Shown: piece by piece, positions 1 to 11,754 of the stretch | Numbering within the stretch: the stretch's first letter is position 1 | How the letters are laid out: every line of letters begins with the position of its first letter | DNA from: Silene conica | Taxonomy: Eukaryota > Streptophyta > Magnoliopsida > Caryophyllales > Caryophyllaceae | Direction: 5' to 3' | NCBI GenBank assembly: GCA_029255685.2 | Contig: CM055311.2 | Location: forward strand, 15,398,952-15,462,951 | Length of the DNA: 64,000 bases | Position numbers and translations under genes: made by a program | The notes under the pieces: model-generated | Told to the model about the DNA's origin: nothing | What the model saw: the letters and a program-made list of their open reading frames with translations, nothing else | The model's database searches: none

Positions 1-2846
1 AACGAATTGTAATACCGTTCCCATAATGCTCCTGGATCTTTAGGTTGGCAAAATATCAGCAAAGTTGCGAATAGACGTCGCAACGCGACTGGCATTTGTA
101 CCATCGCAGCCTCATCTAAGCACAACTCTACCATGTTATCATCTTCAATGAGTTTCCTTTTTAGTGCCGCTTCTTGGAAGGTTGCACATTCATACCCGTC
201 CACTACCTTCAAATCTGCAAACGACTTAGGTGCAGGCACGTGCGTTAACAACAACCGCAGAAAATACCGCTCCCCTTCCGAAGGAGCCACAAAAACGAGC
301 CTAGATACGACACATGTCTTGTTCTTACGCTTTACCCAAGACCGCTCAGCCTGGACCCAACGGTAATGCTCAGTAAACGATCCGTAAAGGTATTTCCACT
401 CAGGTGTTGCAGCGTTTTCAGTATTCAACCTGAAGAATTCAGTCAGAGGAGTACTAACGCGTCTTCTGTTGGACACTACATTAACCAAATTTTCGTGGGG
501 TTTCATCTGTATAGGCTGCATACCATCTAAATGTACAGGAAGTGCCATCACTGCTGGATGAATTTCAAAGAGTTCGAAGCCATAAATACGCCACATTGCT
601 TCTATAGGAGATACCCATCTACCTGACTGGTATTACTGTATTTCGTCGACTACCTTAATTTCGCCTTCAGACTCAACATTGAATGATATTCTGTCGTGGC
701 CCTTGTAAACATACTTGTATAGATATTTCACCGCTTGGATAGTTGAGCAGACCTCCACATTGATGTGACAATCAAAGAAGGCTATCAGGTATGGATTGTA
801 CGGGATTACCCAACGATTGTTAAGGTTTTGACCTCGTACCCGCACAATATCATTGGTTGGTCGCCGCTTGTATACTGGGTAGCCATCTTCACTGTTAGTC
901 GTCACAGCTGTGTATGGCTTAGGATACATAAACTTACACTGACCTAGACTATCATCATGTTTCATACACGAACAGTCAGGATCCATCTTCCCACATGGTC
1001 CATGCATCATATGTTTTAACACTGATGCACGGAGGTTCCCATTAGCCTCAGAAGGTATTTCAGCTGATACGAACTTGTCAAAGTCGGCTGGGCAATTCAT
1101 TCTACTCCCAGGCTTCATTATCAACAACAGATGCGCATGAGGTAGTCCTCTCTTTTGGAATTCAACCACATACACAAACGCAGCAACTTCCCCAAATATC
1201 TTTTCCTCAACCAATTTTTTTTTCAATAAAAGCAATTTAGCTCGAAATACTCTAGCTACCAAATCGGGCCGGTTCTGAGCTTCTTCCCCATTCGCCAATT
1301 CATTTTTTATCTCAGGCCAATTTGCATTACAAGTTATTGTAACAAAAAAATCTGGCTTTCCGTAACGCTGTACAAGTGCCATTGCATTTAAGTATCTCCT
1401 TTTCATATCCCGAGGTCCTCCAATATAAGTTGCTGGTAAAATGACCCGTCTGCCAACATTTGCAGCGCACTGCTCCCCAGCATCAATTGTGTCAATCAAA
1501 CCTTGGTATAACTCAGATCTTATTGTATCCTGATTATGCCTCAAATACTCTAACCTTGTGTTTTCCAATTTGACGTACATGTCCACAACATATTGCTGAA
1601 GACATCGCCCAGCTCTCAGCATCATATTACCTGGCCTATTCTGTAGTTTGTAACAATAGTACTCTCGGCAACACACATTTTTTTCACTTGTATTAGTTTG
1701 AAAGGAGTTATCTGCCACGAGGTTAAAACACTATTAAATATCGTTATACAGATTAAATAGTTCATACTGTTGTTGGGGGTTTTGTAAAAATGCGAATTTA
1801 TATTTTACAGTGATAACTTACGGTTTTCCTCAGACTGTAATAGAGATTCAGCATCTGGAAAACTGGATGGAAGTGGTGCTAAAGTCTGTGCAGGTGATGT
1901 TGTCTGACGTAGACCAACTTGCTTCTTCAGTCCCTGATGCCATCCACATTCACCGTTTGGGAATAATAAGGGATATTGCAGTGGGTCATAACATCCATAG
2001 TAATGCATAACTCGGTGAGATGTTTGAGAATGGCTGGTTACTAATATGTGTGGTCCATCAGTCTCACCAGATGTAGAGTTTTCGGGCCATATAGCAGCTA
2101 CCTCGTTTGATGCAGGAGCATTGCTCACACGCTGATCCTGTCTAGGATTTTTTGTTATAACTATTTGACTATTGACGGTAAGGGGAACATCTTTTAGCGA
2201 ACGGAAGAAACGCGCATATGGGTTAGTTTGGCTGACTTTCATTAGGATTTCTATAACAGCCATATTCAGCTCGTTGAAACACGCCGCACGATTTGCAGCT
2301 TCATGTTGGCCATCGTAGAAGTACAACTGAAGATACTTTGGGTGAGTACCACATGGCAATAGATCTGGGACATTGTGATACATTTGACCATGTAGTTTGA
2401 ACACATAGATACCCTTGATAGTTTTCGAGTCAAATTTACCTCAAATAGATGTAAAAGCGAACAAGTTATTGTACAAGCGAGCGTACACCCGGAAGTGGAC
2501 CGAAATATCGTCTAATGAAGTGTATAACCTTGAAAGCAGCAATGGGTACGTGTTGAACGGCAGGACAATTGATCCATTGCCACAACAGAAATTCTTAGTT
2601 TCATACACAAATTTCTTTGCAAAGCAATGTACACATGACTGCGCGTCTGGCAACTTGTAAGGAGTACCAACTAATGGCTGACCAATCATAGCAGCAGGTA
2701 ACCCTGCAATTCCGAACAACAATACTAAACTATACCATACATAAGAAAATAATATACATTTCAGTTACAGAGGGACTCACCAATTTGTAATTGTAAACGG
2801 GGTCTTCCGGGACGCTTTGCGGCGACATCAACATCAGCATTTTTTA
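1..2846 (-). pseudogene. Helitron RepHel (Rep portion), runs off left edge, two in-frame stops
   Basis: Rolling-circle replicase of a Helitron. Reading leftwards, an exon with an AT-hook-like KRPGRPR (about 2846-2781, donor GTGAGT at 2780) is followed by a cysteine-bearing segment (2722-2441), a block beginning FKLHGQMYH (2404-1805) and the Rep core (1711 on). The core shows FFVTITCN, the HUH motif in GLPHAHLLL and the paired tyrosines of KYLYKYVYKGHD. A 110-nt intron (1821-1712, GTAAGT...CAG) joins two blocks in phase. Two nonsense codons break an otherwise continuous frame: TGA at 2443-2441 and TAA at 635-633. Beyond the second stop the frame stays open to base 1, so the helicase part should lie outside the window. 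Family assignment is secure. The two stops suggest the protein is dead, unless they are sequencing errors. Confidence 0.9.
1712..1821 (-). other. Intron in the Helitron Rep gene
   Basis: GTAAGT donor at 1821 and GGCAG acceptor ending at 1712. Removing these 110 bases keeps the reading frame between the two Rep blocks and removes the stop codon that otherwise ends the upstream block. Splicing is inferred, not observed. Confidence 0.6.
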
Positions 2847-3622
2847 AGGTATGACTAAGTGCAAACAAGCAACTGTTAATAGTTCCCGACTGATAATATA
2901 GAAGGAACTAATTAAGGGCAAAGACGTTGTTCTACACTACCTTGTCACGATAGGATCAATCTGTTTTTGAGTCCTACATTTGCGTTATTTTCGCCCACTT
3001 CCGTCCTTTTCCACATAATATGGGAAGCTGTCATCTGAATTCCAGAATGTCAGCACTTACAATAAGTCTATGTTACATATATAAATCTGGTTAAACACTA
3101 TCGTAACGCACAACATACCCATTGCACAAGGACTACTGTAGATCACGTATACAATGAGGTCTAATCTTTGCGCTCTGCAGCATTGGAAACAGTAAAACAT
3201 TGAGGTTTTAACGTATATGGACGTATCGCCAGCAGAATAAAACCTCAAGGACAAAATGTATACGCTCGTAAGCATAATAGTTAACAATCGTCAAATCTGA
3301 AGAGGTGCTATTGTATTACCAAAACAAAGCACTGAAAATGCAACTACGTGTTGACAATAACAAGTGGACAACGGAACGTTGTCAATACTAAGAAGTAGTT
3401 GCGCAGCCTAACCATCACTTGTTGTATAGATTTTATAAAAAGCATAAACTTGATCATTAACAAAGCAAAAGATAGTGATAAAACAGAATACAATAACGGA
3501 TCACATAATCCACAAAACTAATATTCTACGAATAATAAGATCCCTCTTAACATAACAATGCTAAACACCAGCTCTCATCTATGAGCAAATTTCCAAAAAA
3601 GGCAGCAATTATTATTAAAGCT
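2847..3622. other. Non-coding stretch between Rep 5' exon and dsRBD-like gene
   Basis: No convincing coding sequence. The longest open stretch (3287-3057, minus) has no recognisable motif and lies in AT-rich DNA. Probably 5' leader or promoter of RepHel and the downstream region of the next gene. Confidence 0.5.
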
Positions 3623-4636
3623 TCAAAGTAACTTGGAAGGTTTGTAGAACACGCTCCTTTTAGAGACAGGTTTGGGATATGGAACAATCTTGGTAGTTCG
3701 AGACGTACAGCCACGTATATCGACTAACTGTGGGGGTGTTTTCTGCTTTTTGGGTGGCGGTGGTGGGTATAATTGACCAGGAATCGTGTGTGGAGAACTC
3801 TTAGGGGTAATACATTCGTCTTCATCTAAGACTACAGCTCCCGGAAACTCTGTTTGAATACTGGGAGGTGTTTCCTGAGATGCTGACAAGCGCTTCTGAA
3901 GTTTTTCGAAATAGTTCCTAGCACATTCGCATGTCAACGCAGCTAGCTTAACTTCTTCAGGTGCATAATTAGCATCGATCAGATCAATATTATATATAGG
4001 AATCAGATATTCGATAGTTTTATAAGCAAGGTTCCGCTCTGATGCAGTCTCAGATGAAGCTATTTCACCTACAATATGCGTAGGACCACACTCTACCCTA
4101 TCATGGTTTATAGTCAACCATGATGTGAAACAGTGAGGTGTTTGCTCTAATGTGGTGATAGAGCTGCACTTGATAGGGATCTTATTAACAACCACACGCA
4201 AGATAGACACCATGTCTAACGCAAGTGATTGGTAATGACACATCTCATGGCACACGAATTCTTCTACTAATGGAACTTTAGGAAATCCCATAGATTTTCG
4301 TTTCAGTTCCTCATGTTTCAATCTCCATAGATTTGCACACCTCTCATGCGCCTGTTTGGTGGCAGCTGTGAAATCACCAATATAAATGTCGAATTTCTCT
4401 ATTAAATCAGTTACAGCTAGTCTGGCTGCTTGCTCACAGGACTCTTCGAAGTTAGATGACGAACCACCTATGAAGACATAGTCCTCATGTTCTAAATTGT
4501 TTCTCACGGTGACAGACCCAACATGATGTACTTTATCGTACAGGGCATAGTAGGGCTCCTCAAATTCCAGAAATTCAGTAATTCTACCCAGTAAAGGTCG
4601 GAAAGGAATTGAGATTGTTAACACTGGAGACGTCAT
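3623..4636 (-). CDS. Tandem dsRBD-like protein, copy 1 (337 aa)
   Basis: Not a family I can name. The start is the ATG at 4636, just after a clear acceptor (TTATTTTCAG then GAA ATG), rather than upstream ATGs lying in intron-like AT-rich sequence. Residues about 12-83 look like a double-stranded RNA-binding fold: a beta-rich stretch ending in EDYVFIGGSSS, then the helix ESCEQAARLAVTDLIEKF. Residues about 140-215 look like a degenerate second copy ending in SERNLAYKTIEYLI. The tail is proline-rich with PPPPPKKQK, a possible nuclear signal. It is clearly homologous to the protein at 15081-16070: same length class, shared (E/D)SCE.AA, LK..EL, YN...ID.NY and AAL blocks. The frame is intact although the neighbouring RepHel is broken. 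The dsRBD reading comes from pattern only; an unrelated alpha-beta fold is possible. Confidence 0.7.
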   Translation of the reverse strand: MTSPVLTISIPFRPLLGRITEFLEFEEPYYALYDKVHHVGSVTVRNNLEHEDYVFIGGSSSNFEESCEQAARLAVTDLIEKFDIYIGDFTAATKQAHERCANLWRLKHEELKRKSMGFPKVPLVEEFVCHEMCHYQSLALDMVSILRVVVNKIPIKCSSITTLEQTPHCFTSWLTINHDRVECGPTHIVGEIASSETASERNLAYKTIEYLIPIYNIDLIDANYAPEEVKLAALTCECARNYFEKLQKRLSASQETPPSIQTEFPGAVVLDEDECITPKSSPHTIPGQLYPPPPPKKQKTPPQLVDIRGCTSRTTKIVPYPKPVSKRSVFYKPSKLL

Positions 4637-5196
4637 TTCCTGAAAATAAGATATCTCAAACAAAATAATAATTCTGAGTTGAATGCATACAAAAAACAAC
4701 AGTTTGAGGTGTATAAAACGACCAATGCAATAGTGCTTACCAATGTACTCAACAAAAGATATATTATATATCAAGAACTCTGTATGTTGCAAACTTATGT
4801 TATACAATTGCATATAAGCTACCAGATACTAACAAAAAAAATAATTAACAGACTGCACAGAATGTATATTGATCAATATATGAGCATGTTTGTGGGAAAT
4901 CCGTAAAAGAGTACTTGCATTAGTTTGCGTCATTTCTGTATTGTTTGACGACGATATTTCATGTAAATACCATATTTTAGTGAATGATACCCTATTTAAA
5001 ATGTTAATGCTTTTTGTTATTTTTAAAAAGCGGAATTGTGCTAACACCTCACAATTAATGAAGCAAAAAAAAGGAAAAAAATTAACTACCTGCAAGATGA
5101 ACTTCAAATTCCTTTTACACAATAAAGGGTTGAGCTTATTAGTAGAAGTAGTTAATATGGTAATGATATGTTGATGTTATTTCTTTATACCACCAC

Positions 5197-5197
5197 A

Positions 5198-5233
<36 letters not shown>
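5197..5233. repeat. (AT)n microsatellite
   Basis: Uninterrupted TA dinucleotides with single ACAT breaks. Confidence 0.9.
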
Positions 5234-5329
5234 CATACAGATTTAATAATGCCAACGTTAATTTACAGGATCCCGAAGATTGACGTAAGTTAAATCAAAT
5301 CCTTATAAGATAAGTTTATTGTAAAATGA

Positions 5330-5700
5330 TAAATCGACCATTTCCAAGCAACAACTCAATTTAATCGATATAATTGTACATTAGGCCTTAACCTCTCCTT
5401 ATTGACCTTGCCTACTTACACGCTCCCAAGCAGAAAGTCACGGCCTAGGCCAATAATCTCTCCGTAACCACCACTTTTTATTATATTTTTTTTGGTTTTG
5501 TTTTTCTTTTTTTTAAAATGGTTAGAACTAATTAAAATGTGCCACGAATGAGGTCGATTGGCAAGTCAATTTGCCTCAAATAATGTCAATTTCTGTCTTA
5601 AATTGACTTGAGTCAATTATAAAAAAATCCTTAATTATAATTAACTTGACTCGACCTCATATTGACCTCCCAATCGCCCTTGGTTGGGTGTGTTTAAAAA
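5330..5700 (+). repeat. Repeat shared upstream of both F-box-like genes, copy 1
   Basis: About 370 bp matching 9870-10250 in the same order: a block with CCTTA...ATTGACC..., then CAAGCAGAAAGTCA, a T-rich tract, then a foldback with arms around CGATTGG. Both copies lie upstream of a 177-aa F-box-like gene, so repeat plus gene was probably duplicated as a unit. A weaker match to its first part lies near 46060-46140. Confidence 0.6.
5550..5680. repeat. Foldback (MITE-like) core, copy 1
   Basis: Arms GAGGTCGATTGGCAAGTCAA and the reverse complement of TTGACCTCCCAATCG flank an AT-rich centre that is itself partly self-complementary (TTGACTTGAG...CTTGACTCG). No clear target duplication was found. 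Confidence 0.5.
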
Positions 5701-7787
5701 ACAGTTGGAAGTATGGTTAGCAAAGCATGTAAGTCAGCAACAGACAGGTACGTTTGGCGCCATTCTGCATATCTTCCAGCAGTAGTATATAATTGATTGT
5801 CTGTACTTATAAACACTGTTTAGTAGTTTTAAAATGTATAGATGTATGGCCGGTAAGTATTACCAATGACCTAATAAACGTATTGAGTGGACTAAGACGA
5901 AGCTTCAAAAACCACTGTAATTCAGACAGCAATGCTGCCTAACCATACCATAGTACAGTTCCCTTGGGAATGTTTATTTTTAGGAAGTTTGAGAACAGTT
6001 GATAAGCAAGTTGAATTTGCAAACATATATCCAAGTTAGTAAACTAAAGAACTACGCAGACCAGTATATTTATCTTAGAAGTATAAGTTAATATTTAAGC
6101 ACTAATTTCAATAACACCGAGTGTATAATGCTACGCGTTTCCAGCAAAAACTGTTAAATATAACATCAAGGTCTGTTTCCATTATAGTTTTAATATGATC
6201 AGTTCTTCTGTTAATGAAGTGTTTAGCTAATAGTCTATCTTCTAATATATATTATAAAATAACCAGAATCGTAAAAGCACTGTGTTATAGAATGGTAAGT
6301 ATATCAAAACGAGGTATGTCAGTTAAGGCGTCTGACCGTTAACCAACGTATTCGTCATATAGCAGGGGTATTCACAACGCTCTTACGCAATAGCATATAT
6401 TCGAGTTAGCTTCGTACGATACTCTATGTTTTAATAATCGATCTAATATTTTCACCATAGTATGTTATTATTGTTTAGTATACAACCAATTTTCACGCTC
6501 TGAATCAATATATATTTGAAACCGTAGTTCATATGAACAAATAATTTATACTACGACTGTATGTGTATTCAAAGATAGTATCAATGTATAACTAAACACA
6601 CGGAACATATGGTATGAGTGCACATGTTAGATACACATATTCTATAACATGTTTAGCTTCTATTTAACCGTTTATTGCATGTTTATCAATCTTGTTGATA
6701 AACGATAAACAGACCTAGTATAAGTTTGTTTTTCAAAACCAAAAAAACATGCATTGGAGTAGTACATTGCTAGGTGCAATAAATTATGGTTACAACCTCT
6801 CTTTAGTCTAAAACATGACATTGAGTATGAATATAGTTAATAGAGGTAATGTATAAAGTTAGTTTGATTATTACACTTGTACTCTCATGTTATTGCAACA
6901 AGTTAATGATGACTATTATGCAAATGTGTTAAAGTTGTAAGATAGGTTTTAAAGACAATGTCACATTTCTACCATATACTGAGCTTTAAGCACTACATTT
7001 GAAGAATATTTTAAAAGAAACAAGTATTTATAGATTGTTCTAAGTACACGATGTTCCCCATTTTTTCTCCTAGAAAACCATGTACGAGCAAAATTATATT
7101 ATTTTTCCCGTAGGCTTATGTATGTATTGTGAAATTACGAATTTGTTGGATATGTCAACGAAGTAATTCGTATTAATTAACAATTTTGCATTTGACGATT
7201 CCTATATTTTTTCCAAGAATAAACAGATACGTGTTAGAATGTCATATAGTTGTTTTATCTTTTATGATGAGTGGACTAATAAATTGCGGGGCGTATATTA
7301 TAAGAAGAACGCTAACCTATCTCGATAAACGACTATTGTCAGGATACATTAGAGGGTGATTATATCCAATCACGTAAGACATATATCCATAACTAAAAGA
7401 CTAATCAGTAGTTTTGTCAGTACGGGTATCTAACACGTCCCACCTGCTAGAACAGTAGTTTATCAGGCCTACACAAACACGCCTCGTCCTCCAAATATAA
7501 CGATTTGTCACTGATAAATCAAACAATGAATGTTTTAAATGCACATAATATATAGTAATCAGCACAATTTGCAAACTATGAGTAATATGAACAAGAATTC
7601 GAAACAACACACTGATTCACAGTATACAGTACAATTCACATAACTCAACATGAATCTGGACCAACCCAAACAACACGCAATACTCATCCCCTTTTATTAA
7701 CAGCGAGTATAAAAAGTAATCAAACATTGTACAACATAATGATATTTCTTTCAAAATCTGACAAATTGTACCATAACCAACATTGCA

Positions 7788-8321
7788 ATGCCTAAGTACT
7801 GCAAAAAAGCTTTCTTCGTGAGGGAAAATGACAAGCAAGAATTTGTCGAAGGATACGTAAATTGGAAAAAGGAACAATTTAAGTCGACAACGCTCTTTTC
7901 GACAACGACCGTTGAAGAGAAAACAGAGAATGGCTACAGACCCCATCACCTATTATTAAATCTTCCCGACCTGACAACTAATGTATTTAACAGACTTGGA
8001 AATTCAGACAAAAGAAATATGACAGAAGTCTGTAAAGCCTGGGCTGCGTTGTTTTTAGTTGGCACAGAAACTTCCAAGGTCAATTTAGATTATGAGAAGC
8101 AGTTATTGAAGGAGAACTACAATGGAACTATAAGGGTTGAAAGGAATCGACGGACGGTTGCGATATATTGTTCCTGCATGTACGGCAAAACGAAGAAGCA
8201 GAAGAGAAAACTACATGCAAGGAACGAGAACAGATATAAGTTAGCAAGGTTGGAGGAACAGAGACAAGAACAATGGGATGACCAGTCCGGGAGTGAAGGA
8301 TATTACGACTCCGATTGTTAA
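7788..8321 (+). CDS. F-box-like protein, copy 1 (177 aa)
   Basis: Small intronless gene. Residues about 57-90 (LNLPDLTTNVFNRLG...VCKAWAALFLVG) have the F-box spacing: LP near the start, a hydrophobic L-position, then VCK.W...L. F-box proteins normally present substrates to SCF ubiquitin ligases through SKP1. No C-terminal LRR, Kelch or FBA repeats are present. Instead there is a basic stretch (KTKKQKRKLHAR), a glutamate/glutamine-rich segment and a sharp C-terminus SGSEGYYDSDC. The paralogue at 10508 has exactly the same length and about half its residues, with near-identity in WK.EQFKS..LFS.TTVEE and CKAWA.LFLVGTETSKV. Conservation of length and core against diverged flanks suggests purifying selection. 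The F-box label is a motif judgement. Confidence 0.65.
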   Translation: MPKYCKKAFFVRENDKQEFVEGYVNWKKEQFKSTTLFSTTTVEEKTENGYRPHHLLLNLPDLTTNVFNRLGNSDKRNMTEVCKAWAALFLVGTETSKVNLDYEKQLLKENYNGTIRVERNRRTVAIYCSCMYGKTKKQKRKLHARNENRYKLARLEEQRQEQWDDQSGSEGYYDSDC

Positions 8322-8733
8322 TTCATAACAAGAGTTGTTTATCAAGCCGCTACACCAACTGAAGAGATACTTCCATTTGTGGGATATTCAGATTGTTTGT
8401 TATGTATTAAATTGTTTGTAGTTTAATATTATGCATTCGTTAAATTGGCGCATACATATGATTAAAGGCAGAGTAGTTATATCATACGTATTGAACGTAG
8501 TACATGTAAGTGTTTGTTCCATACTTGCGTCTCTGTATTCCTTTTATTTCTTATCTGCTTAAGTTTAATTAAGATGTTATCAGTACCACTATTAACGTAG
8601 AGTACTGTAAACTGACCACTTTCTAAACGACCCCTGTTTTCCCAGATTTAGGTAGCTGGATTGATTCTTGTGTTAAACTATGCATCCTTCTTATAGTGTT
8701 CACTACCCATAAATCATAAGATTAACCTGAAGC

Positions 8734-8870
8734 GAGGTAAATTAGGAGGTCGATATGTGGTCGAGCAAAATTAATTTCAGGTACGAGAATAAATGAAATG
8801 GACTTACGTCGATCTGAGACACGTAGCAACCAAATTTGAGGTAAATAGACTCAACAATCGTCCTCATTTA
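8734..8870. repeat. Foldback core, degenerate copy in inverted orientation
   Basis: GAGGTCGATATGTGGTCGAG at one end and ACAATCGTCCTCATTTA at the other resemble the arms of the 5550 and 10107 foldbacks when reverse-complemented. More diverged than the other two. Confidence 0.35.
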
Positions 8871-9869
8871 TGGCATATTTTATTTTGTTTAAACTTTTAA
8901 AGTTAAAACGCATAAAAAGGAACAAGTGATTATATTTTATTTATCAAAATAAATTGTTTGGGTTACTGACATAAGTTGTGATCTATTGCTTAATCGACTT
9001 TAAGTGAGTTAAGTCAATAAGGGAAAATTAAATCGATTATGGGCTCGTAAATGGTCTAATACATAACATTGTAAAACCACAAGATTTACACTATCAAAAA
9101 AAAAATCCCTTAGATTAAGGAAGAGTACAATTTTTACATTACCTAAGATATGACATTGAGTATGAGTATGGTTAATAGATATATCCACTATTCTAATTAT
9201 ATACATACCAAACATGCAATTTGTAAGGTGAGTCACATAATCAGTTAGTATTAAAAAATCAATCGAAATCGCAATTCTAATTCTAACAGACGTCAAACGA
9301 ACTACCCAAATTTAAAAACAGTCTCATGTTTGACATTACATTTGAGTAGGTTCGATGCGTATTAATTTGAACTTATATCTTAACTATGAGCATAACAGAC
9401 ACATTTTAATTTTATTAGTCGCGATAACGTATATATGTGTAGTGTTGCATTTGGGGTGGGAAAGTTCATAATATCAGCACGAATGAACAACCAGATATAT
9501 ATTTAATTCTTACTCTAATAGAACGTGTTTTAGATTTAAATCGTTTTATATCGAAGACGTAGTTGTATGTATATATATATGCATTAGCAGAACAATTTGA
9601 CATTATGTATATAAGAATTATTAGACAAGACGCTAATTATATGGCCGTAACGTTATTATTACACATAATAAGTTTTTTTCCCGAACCAAAAGTTAAGAAA
9701 ACATTTAACTTCCTTTTTCATAATGTTTGGTTATGTATCGTAAACAACGCAAGTATGCCTATCGTTTGATGTGTAAGAAATAGTTTCTAATCGGTTGAGT
9801 TATGTTCGATCGATCATATATAAGTCACAAATAAGTTATTTACATAACCAAAGATTAAAAGACTATGTT

Positions 9870-10250
9870 AATTAACAAGACTATTAAGACCATTCTCAAG
9901 CTACGAGTCAAATTAATTGAGTCAATTGTATATTAAGCCTTAATATCTCATTATTGACCATGACCACTTTAACTCTCACAAGTAGAAAGTCAGAACGTAA
10001 GTCAATAAACCTTTCTAAACAACCATCTTAATTTATTTTATTTTATTTTTTTTTCTCGTTTGTTTTTACCTTAAATGGCTGGAACCAAGAAAAATGTGAG
10101 GCGTATGAGGTCGGTTGGTGAGACAATTTACCTCTAAGTGGGTCGATTTGTGACGCAAATCTTCTCGATCCAATTTAATATAATTCTTAATTACAATTAA
10201 CTTAACTCGGCCCCAAATCGACCACCCAACCGACATTGCTTGGGGATGGT
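9870..10250 (+). repeat. Repeat shared upstream of both F-box-like genes, copy 2
   Basis: Diverged match to 5330-5700 in the same orientation, ending about 260 bases before the ATG of the second F-box-like gene. It includes a foldback core at 10107-10234 with arms GAGGTCGGTTGGTGAG and CCACCCAACCGAC. Confidence 0.6.
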
Positions 10251-10507
10251 CCAGATAACATATTCCGACAATACAACAAATTGCATCAGTTTGTAAAATA
10301 TGGTTAAGAATATAACAATCCAGACTCACTACACCCAAAGCATGACCTTTGGCCTTTCTTACACATTTCCTATAAAGGAAGTGATTAGACATAAATCTAC
10401 ACCATCATTAAGTACATCACAAACGTCAAAAAAACTCCCCTCAAACTTCACCTCCCTTCTGATAACCGCTGAAATTAACACCCCCTGAAAACATCTTCAA
10501 TTCAACA

Positions 10508-11041
10508 ATGGTATCTAAATGCAGAGTAATTAAGGATATCAGGAAAGAAGACAAGCTAAATTTTATCAGTAACTATGATAGTTGGAAGAGAGAACAATTT
10601 AAATCTAAGTCTCTGTTTTCAATAACAACAGTCGAGGAGCAAACAGCCTATGGCAGCAGGCCTCACCACCCCTGTCTAAGCCTTCCAGAAATAATAACTG
10701 CTATTTTCGACAAGCTCGATAAAGCAGACAAGAAGAGCATGGCAGTAGTCTGCAAAGCCTGGGCCTCATTATTTCTAGTTGGGACTGAAACCTCAAAGGT
10801 GGATGTAGATTATGAGAGGCAATTAGTGAAAGAAAATGTCAACTGCACTATAAGGGTGACCAGGGACTATCGCACAGTTGCTATGTACTGTTCCTGTGCG
10901 TATGCCAGGTCAAAGAGGGAGGCAAAAAGGATTCATCGTAAAATTAGGAGGAATCAGGAGTTTGCCATATTGGAAACACTACTTGCAGATCGTCTTAGTG
11001 AAGAGTCAGGCAGCGAAGGATACTACGATCCAGACTGCTGA
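10508..11041 (+). CDS. F-box-like protein, copy 2 (177 aa)
   Basis: Paralogue of the gene at 7788, aligning without gaps over 177 residues. F-box-like core at about 57-90 (LSLPEIITAIFDKLD...VCKAWASLFLVG), a conserved block before it (WKREQFKSKSLFS.TTVEE), a basic segment (SKREAKRIHRKIRR) and the C-terminus SGSEGYYDPDC. A cysteine pair in AMYCSCAYA corresponds to AIYCSCMYG in copy 1. It lies on the strand opposite to the Helitron genes. The coding region is much better conserved between copies than the surrounding DNA, which argues for function. Possible role: substrate adaptor for ubiquitination, inferred only from the motif. Confidence 0.65.
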   Translation: MVSKCRVIKDIRKEDKLNFISNYDSWKREQFKSKSLFSITTVEEQTAYGSRPHHPCLSLPEIITAIFDKLDKADKKSMAVVCKAWASLFLVGTETSKVDVDYERQLVKENVNCTIRVTRDYRTVAMYCSCAYARSKREAKRIHRKIRRNQEFAILETLLADRLSEESGSEGYYDPDC

Positions 11042-11754
11042 AGGAACGGAAGTTTACTCCGTCATATTACTTGTAATTCCTAAACTATGGATAGGCTAAG
11101 GAAAACCATGTTCTGTAAACATCGCAAGTCTGTTTTGTGTGTTTTAGTTGTTAGCGCATTTTAAAACAAGCGATGTAGTTTTGCAGTAGTGTATCTCTGG
11201 TTTTAACAAGGATGTCCTAATCTTTTCACATCTGTACATATTTCAGAATCTATTACACAAAGCAGCAACAAACACGTAAACACTAACATAAACTTGAGAA
11301 CAGCAGATGTGTTTTATAACATAGCGTACAACTACGAAGACAATACTAACCCTAACCTGCTTTAGCCGAATTCCAGATATGTTATAGTAGTTCAAAATAG
11401 CCTAGGCAAATACAAACATACATACCAAAACATATTACCAGCACTCACAATAGTCTAACAGTACTCAGCCCTAATTGAGAGAGATATCAGACAATTCCCA
11501 ATCTAAATGACGAGATAAGTAAAATGATTTAGTTGGCTTCACTTGGATGTAAAACTGGTTAGTCTTCAAATGATTTTCAGCTTGAGAAAGATAGTCCTCC
11601 TTTTCCTGTTTCAGTTTCATAAAAACCGCATATCAACAATTTATCATATCCGGATAATAGTAAATTTGTAACACCATTTCTGCATTAACTATATTCTCAA
11701 GCACGTACACCTGACTACCACATTGACAACGATAACAGAACAAGGAATGAATAC
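11042..11754. other. Interval between convergent F-box-like and RPA-like genes
   Basis: No coding features. Probably the 3' untranslated regions of the two genes that converge here and, near 11.6 kb, the last untranslated part of the RPA-like gene. Confidence 0.4.

Larger units (their letters stand above)
4637..7787. other. 3.1 kb AT-rich interval with repeats, no gene seen
   Basis: Contains probable 5'-leader intron sequence of the dsRBD-like gene, an (AT)n tract (about 5197-5233), a diverged repeat shared with 9870-10250, a foldback core (5550-5680), and a short dispersed motif at 6805-6860. No open frame has recognisable protein features. Confidence 0.5.
8322..10507. other. 2.2 kb interval between the F-box-like genes
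   Basis: AT-rich, with no recognisable gene. It holds a possible third foldback copy in inverted orientation (about 8734-8870), a second copy of the GAGTATGA motif (9110-9185) and the second large repeat copy (9870-10250). Confidence 0.5.

Noticed and set aside
4637..4813. Longer N-terminus for dsRBD-like copy 1
   Set aside because: The extra 59 residues are AT-rich intron-like sequence upstream of a good acceptor and have no counterpart in the paralogue.
9009..9296. Assorted 60-110 aa open frames in AT-rich spacers
   Set aside because: Random composition, no homologous pair, no plausible start context; typical chance frames.
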